A program made the translations under genes and the position numbers. A stretch of 7,398 nt of DNA from an uncultured Ruminococcus sp. (lineage in GTDB: Bacteria > Bacillota > Clostridia > Oscillospirales > Acutalibacteraceae): the NCBI GenBank assembly GCA_902773265.1, contig CACYDZ010000282.1:1-7398 (forward strand), read 5' to 3'. Positions 1 through 4,449 of this stretch are shown piece by piece. The notes below the pieces were generated by a model. That model saw nothing but the letters and a program-made list of their open reading frames with translations, was not told the DNA's origin and did not search any database. The stretch's first letter is position 1, and each line of letters opens with the position of its first letter.

Positions 1-80
1 CGGTCAAGCCTTTTCAAAGGCTTGTGGGGTCAAGGGGTGAAACCCCTTGTCAGGATTTTAAAGGGCGAAGCCCTTTAATC
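1..80 (+). repeat. Three-hairpin repeat cluster, forward copy (left end cut by window)
   Basis: Three perfect hairpins lie in a row. Hairpin 1 is at 5-24 (CAAGCCTTT, 2-nt loop, AAAGGCTTG). Hairpin 2 is at 31-49 (CAAGGGGT, GAA, ACCCCTTG). Hairpin 3 is at 58-78 (TTAAAGGGC, GAA, GCCCTTTAA). The linkers TGGGGT and TCAGGATT match the linkers of the cluster at 7332-7398 in the same order and orientation, with different stem sequences. The upstream part of the unit, including any CCGAACGAAGTGAG block, would lie before position 1. No U-tract follows the hairpins, so they do not look like an ordinary terminator. The stems are certain; their assignment to one repeat family rests on comparing copies within this window. 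Confidence 0.8.
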
Positions 81-89
81 GGCTAAAGA

Positions 90-160
90 CAAAATCCCAA
101 ATCTGCGTAAGCAGATTTGGGCATAATCTCAAAAGTAAAATTCCTCACTTCGTTCGGAAT
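90..160 (-). repeat. Repeat cluster, reverse copy, with an 11-bp GTAA-loop hairpin
   Basis: A perfect 11-bp hairpin at 96-121 pairs CCCAAATCTGC (96-106) with GCAGATTTGGG (111-121) around a GTAA loop, which is a GNRA-type tetraloop when read on the plus strand. To its right, 144-157 read on the minus strand gives CCGAACGAAGTGAG-like sequence, the block that also opens the copies at 1351-1457 and 7208-7289. On the minus strand the order is therefore block, A/T-rich linker, hairpin, then GGGATTTTG, matching the general order of the family. The hairpin stem is unlike the others in sequence, so its membership is less certain than for the other copies. The block also doubles as one arm of the prfB terminator. 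Confidence 0.6.
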
Positions 161-201
161 GACACGCAAATGTGTCTGAACCGATACAAAGTGAGGATTT
201 T
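138..201 (-). terminator. Probable terminator of prfB, possibly bidirectional
   Basis: CCTCACTT at 143-150 pairs with AAGTGAGG at 189-196. Inside this, TCGG (154-157) pairs with CCGA (181-184), and GACAC (161-165) pairs with GTGTC (172-176). On the minus strand, just past the prfB stop, the stem is followed by AATTTTACTTTT, a U-rich tail. On the plus strand it is followed by ATTTTTCTTTT, so it could stop transcription from either side. The long interrupted stem makes this less typical than a short GC-rich terminator. Confidence 0.6.
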
Positions 202-205
202 TCTT

Positions 206-1327
206 TTAATTATTATTTAATGCGTTCTGGCTGAGAGCTTTCAGATAAGCATTGATGAAACCGTCAATATCACCGTCCATAACAGCATTGATATTACCTG
301 TTTCAAAATTGGTACGGTGGTCTTTGACAAGTGTGTACGGCATGAATACATAAGAGCGTATCTGTGAACCCCATGTAATCTCTTTCTGTACCCCTTTTAT
401 ATCTTCAATTTTATCCAGATGTTCTCTTTCCTTGATTTCCATAAGTTTAGACATCAGCATTTTCATAGCGACATCTCTGTTCTGATACTGACTTCTTTCC
501 ACCTGAGAAGAAACCACAATTCCTGTCGGAATATGCGTCAGTCGGACGGCTGAAGAAGTCTTGTTGACTTTCTGTCCGCCTGCACCACTGGCACGGTAAA
601 CATCCATTTTGATATCTTCAGGGTTGATTTCCACTTTGATATTGTCATCAATTTCGGGCATAACTTCCAGTGAGGCAAAAGAGGTATGCCGTCTGCCCGA
701 AGCGTCAAAGGGAGAAACTCTGACAAGTCTGTGTACACCTGCTTCCCCTTTGAGATAACCGTAAGCATTCAGACCTTCGACAAGAATGGTAGCACTTTTC
801 AATCCTGCCTCATCGCCGTCAAGATAGTCAACCGTTTTTACACTGAAACCTGATTTTTCTGCCCAGCGGTTATACATACGGTAAAGCATTTCTGCCCAGT
901 CCTGAGCCTCTGTACCGCCTGAACCTGCATGAAAAGTGATGATTGCATTATTTTTATCATATTCTCCTGTCAGTAAGGTTTGCAAACGCTGTTTTTCCAG
1001 ATTTTCTTTAACAGCATTCACTTCACCCTGTGCTTCTTCCAGCAAAGACAAATCTTCATCTTCGTTGGCAAGTTCAATCAAGGCGAGGGTATCTTCATAT
1101 TTGCTGACAAGTATACGGTAATTTTCGACTTTATCTTTCAAAGCACTTGTGCGTTGTAAAATGACCTGTGATTTTTCCATATCGTCCCAGAAGCCCGGTT
1201 CTGTGGCTTTGTTTTCCAGCTGTTGAATTTCAGATTCCATCGCTTTCAGACCCAATGCATCTGCCAAATCTTCTATTTCAGGTTTCGTTCTTTCCAATTC
1301 CAGCCTTAATTCTTCAAACTGTATCAT
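206..1327 (-). CDS. prfB: Peptide chain release factor 2 (RF2)
   Basis: Class I release factor that reads UGA and UAA stop codons in the ribosomal A site and triggers hydrolysis of peptidyl-tRNA in the cytoplasm. The 373 residues cover the full family length. The N-terminal helical domain spans about 1-115. The SPF stop-codon recognition motif is at 205-207 within VRVSPFDASGRRHTSF, and the catalytic GGQ loop is at 250-252 within RASGAGGQKVNKTSSAVR. The conserved tail motif WGSQIRSYVF..YTLVKDHRT lies at 319-339. The SPF tripeptide separates it from RF1, which has PxT. The ATG at 1327 has GAGG about 11 nt upstream, a slightly long spacing. The N-terminus aligns from residue 1 with RF2 proteins from memory, and no UGA interrupts the region around codon 26 where many prfB genes need a +1 frameshift. 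It is a single-gene unit between the terminators at 1519-1557 and 138-201. I found no convincing promoter hexamers in 1328-1520. Confidence 0.97.
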   Translation of the reverse strand: MIQFEELRLELERTKPEIEDLADALGLKAMESEIQQLENKATEPGFWDDMEKSQVILQRTSALKDKVENYRILVSKYEDTLALIELANEDEDLSLLEEAQGEVNAVKENLEKQRLQTLLTGEYDKNNAIITFHAGSGGTEAQDWAEMLYRMYNRWAEKSGFSVKTVDYLDGDEAGLKSATILVEGLNAYGYLKGEAGVHRLVRVSPFDASGRRHTSFASLEVMPEIDDNIKVEINPEDIKMDVYRASGAGGQKVNKTSSAVRLTHIPTGIVVSSQVERSQYQNRDVAMKMLMSKLMEIKEREHLDKIEDIKGVQKEITWGSQIRSYVFMPYTLVKDHRTNFETGNINAVMDGDIDGFINAYLKALSQNALNNN

Positions 1328-1350
1328 AATGTATAATTCCTCACAATCCG

Positions 1351-1460
1351 TTTAAGGGCTGCCGCCCTTAAAAATCCTGCCCAAAGGCTCCGCCTTTGGA
1401 ATCCGCCAACTTTTTGAAAAAAGTTGGACAAAAACTTTTTCGGCTCACTTCGTTCGGGGT
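1351..1460 (-). repeat. Three-hairpin repeat cluster, reverse copy, in the prfB leader
   Basis: In plus-strand order there are three perfect hairpins. The first is 1351-1372 (TTTAAGGGC, TGCC, GCCCTTAAA). The second is 1381-1399 (CCAAAGGC, TCC, GCCTTTGG). The third is 1406-1427 (CCAACTTTTT, GA, AAAAAGTTGG). They are followed by ACAAAAACTTTTT and the block CGGCTCACTTCGTTCGG (1441-1457). Positions 1426-1457 match 7257-7289 except for one extra A in the latter. Read on the minus strand the order is block, A/T linker, hairpin, hairpin, GCAGGATTTT, hairpin, the same as the clusters at both window ends. Since prfB is read on the minus strand from 1327, the cluster is directly upstream of its ribosome site and would be in the mRNA leader if the promoter lies further right. 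Confidence 0.85.
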
Positions 1461-1518
1461 GTTTTTTTATCGCTGACAATTATTATTTCCGATACGGTGA
1501 AATTTTTTTAATTGCTAA

Positions 1519-1557
1519 TTAAAAATGCTCACCCTAATATTTCCATTAAGATGAGCA
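1519..1557 (-). terminator. Intrinsic terminator of the rsmD-coaD-coiled-coil operon
   Basis: On the minus strand, a 13-bp stem pairs 1545-1557 with 1526-1538, with two G-U wobbles and a GGAAAT loop (1539-1544). It begins TGCTCAT and closes with GTGAGCA. It is followed at once by TTTTTAATT (1525 downwards). It lies 22 nt past the stop codon of the coiled-coil gene, as expected for a Rho-independent terminator, and separates that operon from prfB. Confidence 0.87.
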
Positions 1558-1578
1558 GTAACAACAAACCTACATTCA

Positions 1579-2088
1579 TTACTCTTGTGTGGGAGGCGGT
1601 GTGGGTTTCTGTACAGGAGGCGGTGTCTGATTGCCATGGTGCTGACTTTCCTGAATATTTTGTCTGGTTTTCTTCAAAGCACTTGCCTGACCTGCCAGCA
1701 TTTCTTCCGCATTTCTCAGCATATCTTCTATGTACTGATTAACAGCGTCACGCATATCTCTGGATTTTTTCTTTGCGTCAAGAATAATTTCGTTAGCTTC
1801 GGCATTAGCCTGTCTGACGATTTCATTTTGTGTGACAAGAGATTTTCTTTTATCTTCTGCAGAACGGATAATATTTTCAGCTTCTGCCTTAGCATCATTC
1901 ATAATTTTCTGTCTGTCAGCAACGATAGCCTTAGCCTGTCTGACCTCCTGAGGAAGTGTGTCATCAATGTCGTCAAGCAGTTCTTTTACACTTTCCACAT
2001 CAATCAGACATCTTCCGCCCGAAAGCGGAAAAACTTTAGCGTCTTCAATCAACTCTCTTAAATCCTGCAATAATTCTTCTACTTTCAT
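1579..2088 (-). CDS. Soluble coiled-coil protein of unknown function, next to coaD
   Basis: Of 169 residues, the N-terminal 45 form a small conserved-looking segment with LIEDAKVFPLSGGRCLIDVE (13-32). From memory, similar proteins with a PLSGG-CLVD segment follow coaD in many Clostridia and are often labelled ATPase or ATP synthase subunit b/H-like. Residues about 45-145 are rich in Ala, Glu, Lys and Arg with heptad-like spacing, so a long coiled coil is likely. The tail (155-169) is proline-rich, with two TPPP motifs. No membrane segment, Walker motif or signal peptide is visible, so neither an ATPase nor an F0 b subunit is supported; the resemblance is only to the b-subunit or DivIVA type of helix. 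The ATG at 2088 has AAAGGATGG upstream. It follows coaD by 37 nt as the last gene of the operon. The function is unknown; a scaffold or cell-division role is only a guess from shape. Confidence 0.85.
   Translation of the reverse strand: MKVEELLQDLRELIEDAKVFPLSGGRCLIDVESVKELLDDIDDTLPQEVRQAKAIVADRQKIMNDAKAEAENIIRSAEDKRKSLVTQNEIVRQANAEANEIILDAKKKSRDMRDAVNQYIEDMLRNAEEMLAGQASALKKTRQNIQESQHHGNQTPPPVQKPTPPPTQE
1592..1626 (-). repeat. 11-bp direct repeat encoding two TPPP motifs
   Basis: GGAGGCGGTGT occurs at 1592-1602 and again at 1616-1626, 24 nt (eight codons) apart and in frame. On the minus strand each encodes Thr-Pro-Pro-Pro in the tail of the coiled-coil protein. This suggests a short in-frame duplication that lengthened the proline-rich tail, though codon choice for repeated prolines could also give it. 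Confidence 0.6.
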
Positions 2089-2116
2089 GTTGTTTAACCA
2101 TCCTTTACTTGTTAAT

Positions 2117-2142
2117 TTTCCGAAATCATTTTTTTTCGGAAA
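2117..2142 (-). other. Palindrome across the coaD stop codon
   Basis: TTTCCGAAA (2117-2125) and TTTCGGAAA (2134-2142) are perfect inverted arms around an 8-nt loop that contains the coaD TGA (2126-2128). The stem has only three G-C pairs, and on the minus strand it is followed by ATTAACAAG, not a U-tract. It is therefore not a good terminator. It could slow decay or modulate re-initiation at the coiled-coil gene 37 nt on, or be chance in A/T-rich sequence. Confidence 0.4.
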
Positions 2143-2617
2143 GCCTTGTTTTTATCTCCTGATGAATACATTCCGGAACAAAGTTGGTAATATCTCCTCC
2201 CAGTACAGCAATCTGTTTCACGATACTGGAACTGAGAAACATATATTCCGAACGGGTAGTGAGGAATATGGTTTCCATTTGTGGATAAAGTTTCTTGTTG
2301 GTCAGTGACATCTGAAATTCATATTCAAAATCTGAAACAGCTCGCAGTCCTCTGACAACAGCACTCGCACCAACTTGTTTTGCATAGTCCACTAACAAAC
2401 CATTAAAACTTTGTACCTCTACATTGGCAAAATCCGAAAGTGCCTTTTTCAAAAGGTAAATTCTTTCCTCTGCTGTAAAGACGGGTTTTTTTGACGAATT
2501 GACCAGAACAGCAACAATGACCTTATCAAACATCACCGAAGCCCTGCTTATTATATCCATATGCCCAAGTGTCACAGGGTCAAAACTGCCCGGACAAATT
2601 ACGGTTCTGTTCGTCAA
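2126..2617 (-). CDS. coaD: Phosphopantetheine adenylyltransferase
   Basis: Transfers AMP from ATP to 4'-phosphopantetheine, giving dephospho-CoA and pyrophosphate, the fourth step of coenzyme A synthesis. It is a cytoplasmic nucleotidyltransferase of the HxGH superfamily. The 163 residues match the usual 155-165. Visible motifs are the N-terminal CPGSFDPVTLGHMDII (8-23), with TLGH (16-19) as the nucleotide-binding T/HxGH signature, RGLRAVSDFEYE (89-100), and the ATP-site loop EYMFLSSSIVKQIA (124-137). The start is TTG at 2617; this places the first strand correctly before PGSFDP, and GAGGAAGTGGTGGA precedes it. The start overlaps the rsmD stop (TTGA), so translation is probably coupled. The rsmD-coaD pair is common in bacteria. 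Nothing is missing or truncated. Confidence 0.97.
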   Translation of the reverse strand: MTNRTVICPGSFDPVTLGHMDIISRASVMFDKVIVAVLVNSSKKPVFTAEERIYLLKKALSDFANVEVQSFNGLLVDYAKQVGASAVVRGLRAVSDFEYEFQMSLTNKKLYPQMETIFLTTRSEYMFLSSSIVKQIAVLGGDITNFVPECIHQEIKTRLSEKK

Positions 2618-3165
2618 TCCACCACTTCCTCACAACGATAAACGTTTATCATAATTTTACCATAACGATAATTTCTGTCAAGGGTAAAATGATTAATTTT
2701 TTCGGGTATTTCTTCAAAAACAGGACTTTCACAGATAATCACCCCTGTTTTTTTCATATTTTCTGTTACCAAAGGTAATATTTCCTGTAAAATTCCTGTC
2801 GCATAAGGTGGGTCAAGAAAAGCAATGTCAAATTTTTCCGCATGGTTACGGCGGATATAGGAAAAAGCATCCGTCTGTAAAAGTTGTGCATAATTTTCCA
2901 GTTTTGTACTCCGGAGATTTTGTCTGATGATATTTATACTTTCCCGTCTTTCATCAACAAACACTGCACCCCTTGCTCCACGACTTAAGGCTTCTATTCC
3001 CATCTGTCCTGAACCTGCAAACAAATCCAGAAAAAGCCGTCCTTCTGTTTCAAACTGAATGATACTGAATATCGCTTCTTTTACTCTTTCGGTAGTAGGT
3101 CTTACCTCATTGCCTTCCAATGCTTTTAATTTTCTTCCTTTTGCTGTTCCTGTAATTACTCTCAT
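2614..3165 (-). CDS. rsmD: 16S rRNA (guanine(966)-N2)-methyltransferase
   Basis: SAM-dependent Rossmann-fold enzyme that methylates N2 of G966 (E. coli numbering) in the 30S subunit. From the chosen start, the 183 residues begin MRVITGTAKGRKL, typical of the family. RPTTERVKEAIF lies at 22-33, the SAM-binding LDLFAGSGQMGIEALSRGA at 46-64, and the catalytic DPPY motif at 118-121. An ATG seven codons earlier (3186) is in frame, but it has no ribosome site and would start only about 9 nt from the predicted transcript start. The ATG at 3165 has GGTGAGG at 3168-3174, which pairs with the right-hand part of the anti-Shine-Dalgarno at normal alignment. I therefore prefer 3165; a longer form to 3186 is possible. 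It is the first gene of the rsmD-coaD-coiled-coil operon. Confidence 0.93.
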   Translation of the reverse strand: MRVITGTAKGRKLKALEGNEVRPTTERVKEAIFSIIQFETEGRLFLDLFAGSGQMGIEALSRGARGAVFVDERRESINIIRQNLRSTKLENYAQLLQTDAFSYIRRNHAEKFDIAFLDPPYATGILQEILPLVTENMKKTGVIICESPVFEEIPEKINHFTLDRNYRYGKIMINVYRCEEVVD

Positions 3166-3167
3166 TA

Positions 3168-3174
3168 CCTCACC
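3168..3174 (-). promoter_or_regulatory. Ribosome binding site deciding the rsmD start
   Basis: GGTGAGG on the minus strand ends 2 nt before the ATG at 3165. GGTGA belongs to the 3' part of the extended consensus AGGAGGTGATC, so the short gap is the normal alignment. No comparable site precedes the earlier in-frame ATG at 3186. Confidence 0.6.
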
Positions 3175-3201
3175 AATCTTTTTCATAAGATTTCTGTTTC
3201 T

Positions 3202-3230
3202 ATTATCTTACATCTTTCCTTAATTGTCAA
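3202..3230 (-). promoter_or_regulatory. Sigma-A type promoter of the rsmD operon
   Basis: On the minus strand a perfect -35 TTGACA (3230-3225) is followed by a 17-nt spacer and -10 GATAAT (3207-3202). The start of transcription would be near 3195, about 30 nt before the preferred rsmD ATG. A further TATAAT at 3265-3260 (minus) has only a GTGACA-like -35 at 19-20 nt spacing and is a weaker candidate for a second promoter. Confidence 0.85.
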
Positions 3231-3243
3231 CCTTTATGACAAT
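3223..3243. promoter_or_regulatory. Operator-like dyad overlapping the rsmD -35 box
   Basis: ATTGTCA (3223-3229) and TGACAAT (3237-3243) are perfect 7-bp inverted repeats with a 7-nt spacer. The left arm covers most of the -35 hexamer of the rsmD promoter. A dimeric regulator bound here would block RNA polymerase. The arm partly resembles the -35 consensus itself, so chance symmetry is possible. No regulator gene lies in the window. Confidence 0.4.
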
Positions 3244-3316
3244 AATAATATTAACATAAATTATACCGACTATCCTGTTAGATTTTGTCACCACCTAAAT
3301 TAATGCAATTACAATG

Positions 3317-3345
3317 TTGCTTTATGGCAATAAAAATGTTATAAT
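3317..3345 (+). promoter_or_regulatory. Sigma-A type promoter of the uppP-ftsK-DUF3006 operon
   Basis: TTGCTT (3317-3322), a 17-nt spacer and a consensus -10 TATAAT (3340-3345), preceded by TGT, make an extended -10 promoter. Transcription would begin near 3352, giving a leader of about 113 nt before uppP. It is back to back with the rsmD promoter, with about 86 nt between the two -35 boxes. Confidence 0.87.
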
Positions 3346-3370
3346 AAGATAAATATTTTGCTTTTTTGAA

Positions 3371-3420
3371 AAAATCCGAACGCAGTGAAATTTAAAGGAT
3401 TTTGTTCACTTTTTAAGGGT
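3371..3420 (+). repeat. Decayed forward copy of the repeat, in the uppP leader
   Basis: AATCCGAACGCAGTGA at 3373-3388 matches the AATCCGAACGAAGTGA opening of the 7208-7290 copy (minus strand) with one mismatch. The following sequence, with TAAAG, then TTTTG, then TTCACTTTTT, parallels the AAAAAGTTTTTTGTCCACTTTTT of that copy, with small gaps. The downstream hairpins are lost. Within it AAAATCC (3371-3377) can pair with GGATTTT (3397-3403). Alternatively AGTGAA (3384-3389) can pair with TTCACT (3405-3410), followed by TTTT. The two pairings interleave, so they compete or form a pseudoknot. Confidence 0.5.
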
Positions 3421-3464
3421 TACAGACATTGTACGACAGCCTTTAAATCAAGAAAGGAATTGCC

Positions 3465-4427
3465 ATGAATATTTTTTATCTTATTATTCAGGGAATTGTT
3501 CAGGGACTGACAGAGTTTCTGCCCATATCCAGCAGCGGACATCTTGTCATCGTGCAGCATATCACAGAAAACAACAATAATAATTTTTTTATCAATATCA
3601 TGTTACACATGGGTGCCTTGCTGGCATTGACGATTGCCTATCACAAACTGATTATCAGATTATTTCATGCGGTGTTTACCATTATCTGCGATATGATAAT
3701 GGGGCGTTTTCACTGGACAGAAATGAATGAAGATGAAAATTTACTGGTAATGTTACTCATCGGATTTTTGCCGTTACTATTGTTGTTTGTACCGTTGCCG
3801 TTTAGTGGCGGACTGAATGCGATGAATATTGCCGAAATACTCACCAACAACAATGCGTATCTTATCATTACGGGCATTTCTATGATGGTTACAGGAGTTA
3901 TGCTGGTATTGGGGTATCTGTCGAATGATATGACGGAGAAACTTTATAAAAAAAGAGGAATAGTCCGTAAAAAAGGAGCGGGAAGACGCTTTCTGAATGT
4001 GATTGATGTGTTGAGTATGGGAATGGCTCAGATGTTTTCGGCAATTTTTCCGGGACTTTCCCGAATAGCGTCAGTGTTTGTTATCGGAGAAATGCGTGGT
4101 ATCAACAAACAGAAAGCTCTGGATTATGCTTTCCTGACGGCTATTCCGACGATTAGTGCGGCTGTTATTATAGAGGGAAAAAGTGCTTTTCAATCCGACA
4201 GTATGAAAACCGAAATAATGTTGCCGTTGATTTTAGGCATTGTCATTTCGGCGGTTACGGGACTTTTTGCGATATCTTTTTTCAAATGGATATTGAAAAA
4301 AAAGAAAAATATTGTTTTGTTTGTTTTGTACGGTCTTGTTGTGGGGACGGTCATAACCGTTATCAGTGTGACGGAATTGAAAAGCGGTATCAATCTGTTT
4401 ACAGGAAAATATCTGGTATTTTTGTAA
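3465..4427 (+). CDS. uppP: Undecaprenyl-diphosphatase (BacA/UppP family)
   Basis: Integral membrane phosphatase that converts undecaprenyl diphosphate to the monophosphate, recycling the lipid carrier for peptidoglycan and other wall polymers; extra copies give bacitracin resistance in some species. The first signature, IVQGLTEFLPISSSGHL (11-27), is intact: Q13 and E17 form the E/QxxxE motif, with S22-S24 and H26. The second signature, normally PGTSRSGAT, reads PGLSRIASV (196-204); the catalytic Arg (R200) and preceding Ser are kept but the SG is lost. About seven or eight hydrophobic segments alternate with charged loops, including a loop at 76-92 and a basic one at 155-176. At 320 residues it is longer than the usual 260-290. 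The ATG has AAAGGA 6 nt upstream. It is first in the operon, 19 nt before ftsK. The family is sure; activity is slightly less so given the altered motif. Confidence 0.93.
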   Translation: MNIFYLIIQGIVQGLTEFLPISSSGHLVIVQHITENNNNNFFINIMLHMGALLALTIAYHKLIIRLFHAVFTIICDMIMGRFHWTEMNEDENLLVMLLIGFLPLLLLFVPLPFSGGLNAMNIAEILTNNNAYLIITGISMMVTGVMLVLGYLSNDMTEKLYKKRGIVRKKGAGRRFLNVIDVLSMGMAQMFSAIFPGLSRIASVFVIGEMRGINKQKALDYAFLTAIPTISAAVIIEGKSAFQSDSMKTEIMLPLILGIVISAVTGLFAISFFKWILKKKKNIVLFVLYGLVVGTVITVISVTELKSGINLFTGKYLVFL

Positions 4428-4433
4428 GAAATC

Positions 4434-4449
4434 GGGGGGTTGAAAATTG
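4434..4449 (+). promoter_or_regulatory. Ribosome site and TTG start of ftsK
   Basis: GGGGGG at 4434-4439 precedes a TTG start at 4447 by 7 nt. A run of six G can pair with the anti-Shine-Dalgarno CCUCC by G-C and G-U pairs. No in-frame ATG lies between the uppP stop and the first membrane segment, so TTG is the only start that keeps the N-terminus complete. Confidence 0.75.

Noticed and set aside
1..205. Repeated short palindromes as a possible CRISPR array
   Set aside because: Repeats are not identical, not regularly spaced and have no unique spacers of constant length; they are hairpin modules that recur singly between genes.
1585..2061. Open frame of 158 codons on the plus strand opposite the coiled-coil gene
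   Set aside because: The translation is Phe/Ser/Cys-rich low-complexity sequence with no domain, typical of the reverse strand of an Ala/Glu/Lys-rich coiled coil.
1579..2088. ATP synthase F0 subunit b
   Set aside because: There is no N-terminal membrane segment and no neighbouring atp genes; only the Ala/Glu/Lys-rich helix resembles subunit b.
2117..2142. Terminator between coaD and the coiled-coil gene
   Set aside because: The stem has few G-C pairs and no U-tract on either strand; the strong terminator for this operon is at 1519-1557.
3166..3186. Longer rsmD starting at 3186
   Set aside because: There is no ribosome site and almost no leader from the predicted transcript start; the ATG at 3165 has both and matches the family N-terminus.
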